Assembly (NCBI GenBank): GCA_964615095.1
Contig: CAZTPX010000037.1
Coordinates: 1-64,000, forward strand
DNA length: 64,000 nt
Source of the DNA: JANXQG01 sp964615095
GTDB taxonomy: Bacteria; Planctomycetota; Planctomycetia; Pirellulales; Thermoguttaceae
Direction: 5' to 3'
Part shown: positions 1 to 8,430 of the stretch, in pieces
Layout: every line of letters begins with the position of its first letter
How positions within the stretch are numbered: the first letter of the stretch is position 1
The notes under the pieces: generated by a model
What the model was told of the DNA's origin: nothing
The model's input: the letters and a program-made list of their open reading frames with translations, nothing else
Databases searched by the model: none
Position numbers and translations under genes: made by a program

Positions 1-562
1 TCGACGGCAAGACCGACGGCTCCGTGCCCTTCTCGTCGTAGGTGGGCAGGAAGTCCACCGTGTCCATCTTCATGTCGTCCATCATCGAGGCGGCGACCGT
101 GGACATGCGGGCTTCGGTATAACGCATGGCTGCGGCGGGGAGTCCGGCGATCGAGCCGAAATTGCCCTGCTTGTCGACCAGCGGATAACGCGTGGCCCAA
201 TCCTGGGCCATACGGACCAGGGTCGGGTAGATGGCCATGTCGCCGTGCGGGTGGTAGCGTTTCATGGTCTCGCCCACGATACCCGCGCACTTGGACGTGG
301 ACGACCCGGGCGTGAGGCCCAGGTCGGACATGGCCACGAGGATCCGCCGCTGCGACGGCTTGAGCCCGTCGCGCACGTCGGGCAGTGCCCGGCTGACGAT
401 CACGCTCATCGAGTAGGTCAGGTAGCTGTCCTTGAGCTCTTCGTCGATGGGCCGGGGGACCAGTTTGCCCAGGTGGATATCACCGCTAGGCGAGGGGGTT
501 TCTTCCGGTGCGTCGTCCTCGGGATCGGGCGGTTCGGGTGGGAGGTTGGAATCGGTGGACAA
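1..562 (-). CDS. gyrA: DNA gyrase subunit A, N-terminal part (runs off the window)
   Basis: This is the breakage-reunion subunit of DNA gyrase, which makes and seals the double-strand break during negative supercoiling. The reverse strand from a TTG at 562 reads an acidic Pro/Asp/Glu-rich leader of about 30 residues, then the gyrase A core with YSMSVIVSRALPDVRDGLKP, the KCAGIVGE segment, YHPHGD and the active-site tyrosine motif AAMRYTEARMS. The TTG start is chosen because an AAGGA-type ribosome site lies about seven bases upstream and no ATG fits the leader. The 3' part lies outside the window. gyrB is on the same strand about 48 kb upstream, so the two subunits are not in one operon here. 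Confidence 0.95.
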   Translation of the reverse strand, partial: MSTDSNLPPEPPDPEDDAPEETPSPSGDIHLGKLVPRPIDEELKDSYLTYSMSVIVSRALPDVRDGLKPSQRRILVAMSDLGLTPGSSTSKCAGIVGETMKRYHPHGDMAIYPTLVRMAQDWATRYPLVDKQGNFGSIAGLPAAAMRYTEARMSTVAASMMDDMKMDTVDFLPTYDEKGTEPSVLPS

Positions 563-834
563 GAGGCATCCTTTCGTCGTCAAACCACATGGCCAACGTG
601 CCCGAGAACCCAGTCCCCACGGGGCCGCGGCTGGGCCCAGCAAGGCATCTCGAGGCGACTCGCAAGCAAAGGCCGCATCTTCTTTCCTGGCGGAAACTTA
701 CGGCTTATGTGCAAGGCGATGGCAAAGAGAGAAATTATAGCGGTTTTGGCGATCTTCTTCAACGCCTTGCGGCAAAAAAATGGGCTTGATTTTACAGATT
801 GCCCCCGCCGCACGCCGTTGCCATAATATGTTTC

Positions 835-2196
835 ATGGCAACACTTTCCGAGGCATTGGCGATCGCCATCGAACACCACCAAAACGGGCGGTTACAAGCG
901 GCTGAACAGATCTATCGGAAAATTCTCGCGGTCGAGCCGAATCATGCGGAAACGCACCTCCACTTGGGTCATGCGCTGCGGGAACAGGGAAACCAGGCGG
1001 AGGCGATCGCCTGTTACCGTCAGGCGCTGCGGTGCAAGCCCGACTATGCCGAGGCCCACGCCAACCTGGGCGGCGCAGCGGAAGAGGCCGGCGATCTCCG
1101 CGGTGCCGAGGATTTCTTTCGCGCCGCGGTGCGGCACGATCCCCGCTTCGTGTTCGCGCATTACAAATTGGCGGAACTCCTGGGCGGGAAGTTGCCCGAA
1201 TGCGACCTGGCCGCGCAGCGCCGCTTGCTGGAAGACACGGGCCTGACCGACGCGCAGCGGATACCGCTGCATTTCGGCCTGGCCCTGGTCATGGACGGGC
1301 GGGGCGAGTACGCCGCGGCCGCCGCGCACCTGGAGCGGGCCAACGCGCTGCAACTGGCCGAGTGGCAGACACGGGGTCAGTCCTACGACGCCCCGCGGCA
1401 CGAGTTCCTTGTCGCCGAGACGATGGCCGCCTGTACCCCCGAGTTTTTCCAGCGCGTTCGTGGCTTCGGCCTGGAAAGCGAACTCCCGGTATTCGTCGTA
1501 GGTCTGCCGCGGAGTGGCACCACACTGATCGAGCAGATCCTGGCCAGCCACAGCCGGGTCTTCGGCGCGGGCGAGATCAAACTGGTCCCCGACAGCATGG
1601 CCGCGCTGGGCGCACAAGACCGGGAGCCCTTCGAATGTCTTCGCCGCCTGGACCGTGAAACGACCCGCCGGCAGGCCGCCCGGCACCTGGAGCGACTCCG
1701 CGAATTAAGTCCGGCGGCCTTGCGCATCGTCGACAAGATGCCGGACAATTATCTCTTCCTGGGCCTCTTGGCGGCCCTCTTCCCGCGGGCGAAGTTCATC
1801 CACTGCCGCCGCGACTTGCGCGACGTGGCCGTCTCCTGCTGGATGACGCGTTTCCGCGAAATCCGCTGGGCCAACGACCCACAGCACATCGCCTCAAGGT
1901 TTCGCGCGTACCAGAGGCTGATGGAACATTGGCGGAAGGTCCTGCCTGCGCCGCTCTTGGAAATCGACTACGAGGAGACCGTGTCCGATCTGGAAGGCGT
2001 GGCCCGCCGGCTCGTGGCCTGGTGCGGCCTGGAGTGGGAGCCGCAGTGCCTGGAGTTCCACCGCACGAAGCGGCCGGTCCGGACCGTCACCGCCGTGCAG
2101 GTCCGCCAGCCGGTCTTCCGCACCTCGGTCCAGCGCTGGAAGCACTACGAAGCGGAGCTGGGGCCGCTATTTGTGCTCCTGAATAGCTTTGCGTGA
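835..2196 (+). CDS. TPR-repeat sulfotransferase
   Basis: This is a 453-residue cytoplasmic protein. The first 150 residues or so are tetratricopeptide repeats (for example NHAETHLHLGHALREQGN and DYAEAHANLGGAAEEAGD). The rest is a PAPS-dependent sulfotransferase domain with the 5'-phosphosulfate loop GLPRSGTTLIEQIL and a later 3'-phosphate binding segment CRRDLRDVAVSCW. Such TPR-sulfotransferases are numerous in planctomycetes; the acceptor (protein tyrosine, sugar or lipid) cannot be told from sequence. I chose the ATG at 835 rather than the upstream start at 799 because the TPR similarity begins directly after it; no strong ribosome site is visible. It is divergent from gyrA, with about 270 bases between them. 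Confidence 0.85.
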   Translation: MATLSEALAIAIEHHQNGRLQAAEQIYRKILAVEPNHAETHLHLGHALREQGNQAEAIACYRQALRCKPDYAEAHANLGGAAEEAGDLRGAEDFFRAAVRHDPRFVFAHYKLAELLGGKLPECDLAAQRRLLEDTGLTDAQRIPLHFGLALVMDGRGEYAAAAAHLERANALQLAEWQTRGQSYDAPRHEFLVAETMAACTPEFFQRVRGFGLESELPVFVVGLPRSGTTLIEQILASHSRVFGAGEIKLVPDSMAALGAQDREPFECLRRLDRETTRRQAARHLERLRELSPAALRIVDKMPDNYLFLGLLAALFPRAKFIHCRRDLRDVAVSCWMTRFREIRWANDPQHIASRFRAYQRLMEHWRKVLPAPLLEIDYEETVSDLEGVARRLVAWCGLEWEPQCLEFHRTKRPVRTVTAVQVRQPVFRTSVQRWKHYEAELGPLFVLLNSFA

Positions 2197-2320
2197 TTCC
2201 CCGAAGATGACGAACACCGGTTTGCTTGTCCCGCCCTGGCCCGCGCGAAAGTGGGTCGCTGTGGGGAAATTGACAGGAGTGGAACAGTCTCGTTTTGTTC
2301 GGTAGGTAGAAGCTGTCACT

Positions 2321-2503
2321 CGTCGCGTAGCGACGCTATGATGGTAGCCGTGGGTTTCAACCCACGGACGAAATCCCCTCCACGCCTTCCCCGTCGCGTA
2401 GCGATGATTGAAGATCAATCGTCGCTACGCGACGGAGGAAATACGTGCACATTGCAAACCGTGGGTTGAAACCCACGGCTACCAGCGGCGGTCGCTACGC
2501 GAC
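2321..2503. repeat. Nested three-layer palindrome in a 466-base gene-free gap
   Basis: The gap 2197-2662 holds no gene. Its centre is a symmetrical set of inverted repeats: outer arms GTCGCGTAGCGAC (2322-2334 with 2491-2503), middle arms at 2343-2367 and 2459-2483 that are themselves palindromic (CCGTGGGTTTCAACCCACGG type), and an inner hairpin at 2392-2434 with 19-base arms and one mismatch. The arrangement A-B-C-C'-B'-A' looks like successive insertion of palindromic repeats. It lies between two convergent genes and could terminate both. Confidence 0.8.
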
Positions 2504-2662
2504 CAAATCCACACGACAGCGAATGGACCGAAAATGGGATAGACCGCATGCCCTCAGCCGGGTCGATTTCGCGCAGGCCGGTGCCACCCTACGACGATCC
2601 TTTGGCCGGCCGCAACGAGATAGCTTCAAGCGAACGGCGTGGAAGCCGCGTCAAACACGGCT

Positions 2663-4081
2663 TCAACTCGTTTCCGCCGGGGCGGGATCCGGCACTACGA
2701 GGTAGTCGCTCGCCGGTGACAAGGCAGCGGTCGGCGCTAGGCCCTCTTTGCTCAACTTCCCGCCCAGCAATACCAGGTTTTCCGGCGCTGCCAAGCCCGT
2801 CGGGCGACCGTCCCAGGTGATCACGATCGGGGTTGCCGCATCTTGAGAGAAACTCTCGACCAGTTCGGCAAAACCGGCCTTCTCGTCCAGTTGCGTCACT
2901 TTACGTTTCATCACCTGGACGACGGCAAGATTGGCCGTTGCCCGGGCCGAGGAATCGTGCGCGGCGCAATCTGCGGTGACGATGCCGAGGAGTTTTCCAT
3001 GATCGTCGACCACCGGCAGCGCGGCAAGGCGAACACGACGGAGCAGCAGGAGGGCGTCGGCGGCGAGTTCGTCCGGCCGCAACGTGCAGGGCAGCGGCGT
3101 CATCACGTCCCGGGCGCATGCGCCCTCGAAGAGCTTTCCGGGCGCGGCAAAGCTGGCCCAGGCCTCGTCCTGGTCGTCCAACTCGCCGTGGCGCACCACG
3201 CAATCGCCGCCCGAGGCCTTCGCCAGATCGAGCGCGGCGGCACAGCGGCGGAGGATCTCATCGGCCGTCGCCGGCTTGTCAACGTCCGGCTCGGCGACGC
3301 CGAAACTCGCCGTGAATTGCAGGCGGCACTCGCCGATAACGATCTCGGACTGCGCCCAGTCTTGCCGCAAGCGTTCTGCCCAAGCGGTCGCTTGCTCGCC
3401 GGCCAATCCGCTGGGAAGCAGCCCGAATTGGCCGCTGCCCAGCGAGGCCATGAAGGCCGATTCTTGCGTCAATTCCTGCACGCGTGCGGCAATGCAACGC
3501 AGCACGGTTTGGCCGGCGTGTTGGCCGAAACGACTATCGACCCGCTGGAAGAAATCGACTTCCATCAAGACGCACGTTCCGCCAGGCGATTTTCCCGAGT
3601 TGCCGGACAACTGCCGGTTCAGCCGGCTTTCCAGCGCGGGGCGATTGGGCAGCCCGCTGAGGGGATCGAGTCTGGCCTGCTGGGCCAGGCGCCGCTCCAG
3701 TTCGAGTTCCCGCGCCCCCACGCGCAGGCGGGCGAGCAATTCGCAGTAAACGACTGGTTTGGCGAGAAAGTCGTCAACTCCGGCTTCCAGGGCTTTGTGC
3801 AGCGCATGTACGTCCGGCGAATTTGTCAAGAGCAGCGTAAAGACCTCGCCGGGGGCCCGCCGCGCCGATTCACGACGGCTGATCTCCAAGGCCTCGTCGA
3901 AGCTGGGTTGGCCGTCGACGATCAAGAAGTCGGGTGCGACCGACTCCAACGCGGCCGCCGCCTGCGCAAACGCGCCGACCTGCGTGACTTCGCAACCACA
4001 GATGTTCAGCAGCTTCCCCAAGCAACGGAGTAGCCCCCGATCTTCCGACACCAACACTACGCCGATTGGCCGCGAACCCAT
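2663..4081 (-). CDS. Response-regulator receiver / degenerate GGDEF / CBS-pair protein
   Basis: The protein has about 472 residues. The order is a receiver-like domain (GVVLVSEDRG at the start, DFLIVDGQPS at the usual phospho-Asp position, then the Lys-Pro of FLAKPV), a GGDEF domain introduced by DPLSGLPNRPALE, and two CBS motifs (ARDVMTPLPCTLRPDE and MKRKVTQLDEKAGFAELVE). The GGDEF signature is replaced by GSGQF, so diguanylate cyclase activity is unlikely; it may bind a nucleotide or act as a scaffold. The ATG at 4081 directly precedes the receiver fold; a TTG at 4120 is an alternative start. It is divergent from the FHA/EAL gene, which also carries a degenerate c-di-GMP domain. Confidence 0.8.
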   Translation of the reverse strand: MGSRPIGVVLVSEDRGLLRCLGKLLNICGCEVTQVGAFAQAAAALESVAPDFLIVDGQPSFDEALEISRRESARRAPGEVFTLLLTNSPDVHALHKALEAGVDDFLAKPVVYCELLARLRVGARELELERRLAQQARLDPLSGLPNRPALESRLNRQLSGNSGKSPGGTCVLMEVDFFQRVDSRFGQHAGQTVLRCIAARVQELTQESAFMASLGSGQFGLLPSGLAGEQATAWAERLRQDWAQSEIVIGECRLQFTASFGVAEPDVDKPATADEILRRCAAALDLAKASGGDCVVRHGELDDQDEAWASFAAPGKLFEGACARDVMTPLPCTLRPDELAADALLLLRRVRLAALPVVDDHGKLLGIVTADCAAHDSSARATANLAVVQVMKRKVTQLDEKAGFAELVESFSQDAATPIVITWDGRPTGLAAPENLVLLGGKLSKEGLAPTAALSPASDYLVVPDPAPAETS

Positions 4082-4213
4082 GGCGATGCTCGTATTCTGA
4101 CGAAAAGCGTCCGCCGACAAGCGAGTACAAGAGACAATAAGCGACAGACGCCTGTTTCAACTGTAGGTCATAAATGCGGTCGCGGCGTGTTTTTGGGGAA
4201 ATCGTAACGTCTC

Positions 4214-4449
4214 AGCGGAATGAAGTGCTTCTTGGAGACCCCACCGAGCTCGTCTCGGTCGGTGAATAAGGTTGGGTGGCTAAGAAAACGCCTCGCCACC
4301 GAGTGTCGTCCGCGGCCTCGCAGCCTGGGCCGCCTCCGGCGGCCCAGGCTGCGAGGCCGCGGACGAAGGCTGGGCATGGGCCCCGTTTAGCAGTTCAACC
4401 TCCTTCACCGACCGAGACAAGCTCGGTGGGGTCGTTGCTGCATTCCGCT
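4214..4449. repeat. Nested palindrome between divergent signalling genes
   Basis: The gap 4082-4596 contains no gene. An outer pair of 30-base arms (4237-4266 and 4404-4433) matches with one mismatch, and short further arms AGCGGAATG/CATTCCGCT (4214-4222, 4441-4449) extend it. Inside sits a perfect palindrome with 28-base arms and a 3-base loop at 4307-4365. The structure separates the two divergent promoters and probably arose by repeat-into-repeat insertion. Confidence 0.85.
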
Positions 4450-4596
4450 AAATAGTTAGAGGAAATCGCATTTTTCCGCTTGGGGGCAAAATAAATGTTA
4501 AGCTTTATCAGTGGAAAAAGCGGACTTCTCTTGCAGGGCCATTCGGCCTGTCGAGTCGTCGCTGCGCGGAATCCTTGAGTGAAATTGGCGGAGAGC

Positions 4597-5820
4597 ATGC
4601 GAACCCAAATCATTTCGGAACACGGCTTGGGCCTGCCTTGGCTCGAGTACCTGCCCGTCAAGGACGGTCCCCCGGAACAGGCGATCCTCGATAAGTCGCC
4701 CTTTGTCATCGGCCGCGGCGAATCGGCCGATCTGCAAGTCGTCTCCCACGGCGTCTCGCGCGAACATGCCACGATCGTGAGCGAAGGCCGGCTCTGCCGC
4801 ATCCGCGATCTCGGCAGCACCAACGGCACGTTCGTCAACGGCCAACGCATCCGCGAGGCCGACCTCCGCGACGGCGACATGGTGCAAGTGGCCAACGTGG
4901 AACTCGTCTTCTACGTGGGCAAAGCTCCGTCCCGCCAGACGATGGTCACGCAGGTCCTCCCGCCGGATGCCGACGCCGATGGCGACGCCGCTGAGGACCC
5001 TCGCGACCTCGCGAACGATCTGCGGCGTGGCGTGCGGCGCTTGCACGAAATGCTGGTGTGCGGTTGCGTGCCAGGGCGCTGCAAGCCGATTGTCGATCTG
5101 CGGCAGGGGGATTTGGCCGGCTATGAAGTCCTGGATGACGAGGCCCTGCCCCCCGGCCTCGGGAATGATCCGCTACGGCCAACGATTCCGGGCCGCGTGG
5201 CCACCAGGGTTCGCCATTTGCGACGGATGCGCGGCATCGAGCAGGCTATGGCGGCGGCGGGGGAAAAATTCGTCTTGCTGAGCGTGCAGCCGGCCGAGAT
5301 CGCCTCGGGGAAATTCCTGGAATGGGCCAGCGCGTTGTGCGAGCTTGTGCCGGACGCGAATCGCCTGGTGCTTGCGGTGCCGTCGGGAGCGGTGAAGGAA
5401 GCCGCCCCAGCCCTCGCGCTCGGCGGCCGGCTCCGTGAACTGGGTGTGGCTGTCGCCCTCTTCAATCTCGGCGGCAAGGACGCCGGCGCGGCGCTGCTCG
5501 AAGAGATACGCCCCGAATTCGCCCGGCTGGCTGCCTCGCTCATCTGCGGCGCTGCGGGAAATTCGCCGAATTCGCGCGCCCTGCAAACGATGATCCGGAC
5601 CGCCGCAGAAAACGGAACGCGGGTGATTGCCGCGGGAATCGGCAGTCCCGCGGAACGGGCCGCGTGCGTGGAAGCCGGCTGCGCGTTGGGGCAAGGCACA
5701 TTGTTCGAAGAGCCTAAGCGGGCCGCGGTTCCCGCACGGAGGAGCAACCTCGCTGGATTGCCGGTCGCCCCGGATTCCTTTTACCTGTCCCTCGCACTGG
5801 ATTCAATCGAGCGCGCTTGA
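4597..5820 (+). CDS. FHA domain protein with degenerate EAL domain
   Basis: The protein has about 407 residues. The N-terminal forkhead-associated domain is clear: FVIGRGESADLQV, SREHATI, and DLGSTNGTFVNGQRI, the residues that hold phosphothreonine peptides. The C-terminal half resembles an EAL phosphodiesterase fold (PIVDLRQGDLAGYEVL at the EAL position, GCALGQGTLF near the end), but EAL has become EVL and the usual metal-binding acidic motifs are not recognisable, so it is probably not a c-di-GMP phosphodiesterase. I chose the ATG at 4597, which has GGAG five bases upstream, over the GTG at 4581 region. The protein kinase gene begins 131 bases downstream on the same strand, and the FHA domain is a natural reader of its phosphorylation. 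Confidence 0.82.
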   Translation: MRTQIISEHGLGLPWLEYLPVKDGPPEQAILDKSPFVIGRGESADLQVVSHGVSREHATIVSEGRLCRIRDLGSTNGTFVNGQRIREADLRDGDMVQVANVELVFYVGKAPSRQTMVTQVLPPDADADGDAAEDPRDLANDLRRGVRRLHEMLVCGCVPGRCKPIVDLRQGDLAGYEVLDDEALPPGLGNDPLRPTIPGRVATRVRHLRRMRGIEQAMAAAGEKFVLLSVQPAEIASGKFLEWASALCELVPDANRLVLAVPSGAVKEAAPALALGGRLRELGVAVALFNLGGKDAGAALLEEIRPEFARLAASLICGAAGNSPNSRALQTMIRTAAENGTRVIAAGIGSPAERAACVEAGCALGQGTLFEEPKRAAVPARRSNLAGLPVAPDSFYLSLALDSIERA

Positions 5821-5951
5821 CAACATCGGTTCCCGGCAAAAACCGGGGACTGCGGAGATTCACACCTTCCGTTAACATTTTTAAGAAGCTGTTTAGAAAC
5901 CGCTGTAGCCTCGATGTAGCGTTTTTTAGCAGCTCTTGAGGAAAACCTATC

Positions 5952-8396
5952 GTGCCGCCGATGGCTTGCATGAGGCCGGAAATCATCCCCGGATATACGA
6001 TCCGCGAGCGGATCGGCGCCGGCGGCTATGGCGAGGTCTGGAAAGCCGACGCGCCCGGCGGACTGGTCAAGGCGGTCAAGTTCGTCTATGGCTGCCTGGA
6101 AGGGGAACGCGCCAGCCGCGAACTCAAGGCCCTGGGTCGCATCAAGGAGGTCCGCCACCCCTTCCTGCTCTCCTTGGAACGCATCGAGGTCATCGACGGC
6201 CAGTTGGTCATCGTCACGGAACTGGCCGACGCCAGCCTGATGCAGCGCTTCGAAGAGTGTACGGCGGCAGGGGAGCGGGGCATCCCCCGCCAGGAACTGC
6301 TGGTCTACCTGAGCGATGCGGCCGATGCGCTCGACTACATGCGCGAGACGTTTTCGCTGCAGCACCTCGATATCAAGCCGGAAAACCTCCTGATCCTCAG
6401 CGGCCGGGTGAAGGTTGCCGATTTCGGCCTGGTCAAAGACATCCAAGACGTCACCGTATCGCTGGTTGGCGGCATGACCCCCGTCTACGCCGCGCCGGAG
6501 GTGTTCAACGGCCATCCCAGCCTGCATAGCGACCAGTACAGCCTGGCTGTTGTCTACCAGGAACTGCTTACGGGTGTCCTGCCGTTCTCGGGACGCGACC
6601 ACGCGCAACTTGCCACCCAGCACCAGTGCAGCAGTCCCAGGCTGGCGCCGCTGCCGGCCGACGATCGGCCCATTATCGCCCGGGCACTGGCCAAGGACCC
6701 CGCCAATCGCTTTCCCTCCTGTCGCGAACTGGTCGATCAGTTGCGCAACGGCGGCGAGTCCCAGAGGTCGGTCGGCCGCGCGGAATCGCCCACGGCGGCC
6801 TCCAAGGGTGGCCGGGAAGATACCAGTGCGGCGAAGACCGCGAATACGGTTTCCCACGAGCAGAAGAATCGCGATAGGCAGAACCGACAGGCTGCCGCGG
6901 CCTCCGGGCCAACTATATCGCTGGAAGACATTGTCCACTCGTCGGATTCCGACGTCGGCCTTCCACTGTCACTACTGCCTCGGCCGGACATCAAGCCAGC
7001 GCCGGCAACCCCCAAGGATTGGCCGTTCGTTTCTAGCGGGCCGGCGGACACGGTCGAGGACTTGCCGCCGCTGGAGATCGCGCCGGACGCGTGGACGCCG
7101 CATCCTTGCCTGGTACTCGGCCTGGGCGGCACGGCCGGGCACGTTCTCCGTTGCCTTCGCCAGCGGTGGTCCGAGCGTTTCGGTGATCCGGCGGCCGTGC
7201 CGGCCTTGCGCATGCTGCTGGTGGACAGTGGTCGGCGGGCACTTGCTGAGGCAACCGAAGGGGAGCCGTCGCAGGCGCTGGACGCGGCGGATACGCTGGC
7301 GATGCCACTTCGCACGCAAGACGAGTACTCCGCAGCGCCGGAAAGGTATCTGACCTGGTTAAGGCGGCGGTGGTTCTGCCGTATCCCGCGATCGCACTGC
7401 ACGGAAGGGCTTCGCCCTTTGGGCCGCCTGGCCTTGGTCGATCACGGCCAGGAGCTGATCGCCCAGCTAAAAACGGCGGTTACCACGATGATCTCGGCCG
7501 AGGCAATCGCCGCTTCGACTCAGAGTATCGGACGGGAAATGGCCCCATCGCCGGAGGTCATTCTCGTTGCCTCGATTTCTGGCGGCGCCGGTGGGGGCAT
7601 GCTGCTCGACGCGGCCTATGCGGTCCGCAAGGTGCTGGCCGATCTTTCCCTTTCCCACGCGCGGCTGACGGGCGTGCTCTTACACTCGACCGGTCGCAGC
7701 CCGCACGACAAGCTGTTGGCGAGGGCTAACACGTGTGCCTGCCTGCGCGAATTGCAGCACTTCGGCAGTCGAGGATATCCGGGCGACGCCGATCTGGGAC
7801 TGCCCGCATTTGACGGCATTCCCCCCTTCGATGCGACACGCATCGTGCATCTGGGTGACGGGCTCAACGAGGAAGAATTCCATCAGGCGGTGGAGAACGT
7901 CGGGCAGTATCTCGACCTGGCCACGGCCACGTCGGGCGGCTTGCTGTTCGGCGCGGACCAAGCGGAGGAAGAGTCGGAGATGACGGTGCGCACCTTCGGC
8001 ATGTCTCCGATCGGACGGGCGCAGATCGTCGATTCACTTGCTTCCAACGAAGGCTCTGAATTGCTGCCCAATGAAACTGGCCAGTCTCTGGTCGCGTCCG
8101 GACTTCTGAAATCCTGCCTGGAAAGCGCCGCACCCCTCCTGACGGCGTGCGGCGGGAGTCGTCGCCTGTGGCTGATTGGCGAGGACGACGGCGTCAGGGC
8201 CACGCTTCGAGCCGAAATTGAGCGCGAGACGGCGCAATCACCCTCCGTAGCGGTCGATTCCCAGGGCGATTTTGTGGTAGGATGGGAGGTTGAGGGCCTG
8301 TCGCTGGCGCGTGTTGCCGCATGCCTCATGGACAGCCAGCCCGACATCGCTCAACTTGCCTTGCGCCTGCACACCCGCCTGGACATCGCCTGGTGA
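5952..8396 (+). CDS. Ser/Thr protein kinase fused to a tubulin/FtsZ-like domain
   Basis: The protein has 814 residues. Residues about 10-265 are a Hanks-type kinase: glycine loop IGAGGYGEVW, catalytic-loop LQHLDIKPENLL (HLD in place of HRD), VADFGLV and YAAPEV. A polar, low-complexity linker of about 115 residues follows. From about residue 382 the sequence HPCLVLGLGGTAGHVLRCL opens a second domain with the glycine-rich loop SISGGAGGGML near residue 541, which resembles the GGGTGTG-type nucleotide loop of tubulin/FtsZ-like proteins (Tubulin_2-type family). The GTG start has AGGAAA eight bases upstream; ATG codons at 5961 and 5970 are alternatives. No membrane segment is seen. Planctomycetes mostly lack FtsZ, which makes a tubulin-like domain under kinase control notable. 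The tubulin assignment rests on motif and order, not on a database search. Confidence 0.75.
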   Translation: MPPMACMRPEIIPGYTIRERIGAGGYGEVWKADAPGGLVKAVKFVYGCLEGERASRELKALGRIKEVRHPFLLSLERIEVIDGQLVIVTELADASLMQRFEECTAAGERGIPRQELLVYLSDAADALDYMRETFSLQHLDIKPENLLILSGRVKVADFGLVKDIQDVTVSLVGGMTPVYAAPEVFNGHPSLHSDQYSLAVVYQELLTGVLPFSGRDHAQLATQHQCSSPRLAPLPADDRPIIARALAKDPANRFPSCRELVDQLRNGGESQRSVGRAESPTAASKGGREDTSAAKTANTVSHEQKNRDRQNRQAAAASGPTISLEDIVHSSDSDVGLPLSLLPRPDIKPAPATPKDWPFVSSGPADTVEDLPPLEIAPDAWTPHPCLVLGLGGTAGHVLRCLRQRWSERFGDPAAVPALRMLLVDSGRRALAEATEGEPSQALDAADTLAMPLRTQDEYSAAPERYLTWLRRRWFCRIPRSHCTEGLRPLGRLALVDHGQELIAQLKTAVTTMISAEAIAASTQSIGREMAPSPEVILVASISGGAGGGMLLDAAYAVRKVLADLSLSHARLTGVLLHSTGRSPHDKLLARANTCACLRELQHFGSRGYPGDADLGLPAFDGIPPFDATRIVHLGDGLNEEEFHQAVENVGQYLDLATATSGGLLFGADQAEEESEMTVRTFGMSPIGRAQIVDSLASNEGSELLPNETGQSLVASGLLKSCLESAAPLLTACGGSRRLWLIGEDDGVRATLRAEIERETAQSPSVAVDSQGDFVVGWEVEGLSLARVAACLMDSQPDIAQLALRLHTRLDIAW

Positions 8397-8430
8397 CCAA
8401 CCGGCCAACCTGGGAATTCCGAAGAACACC

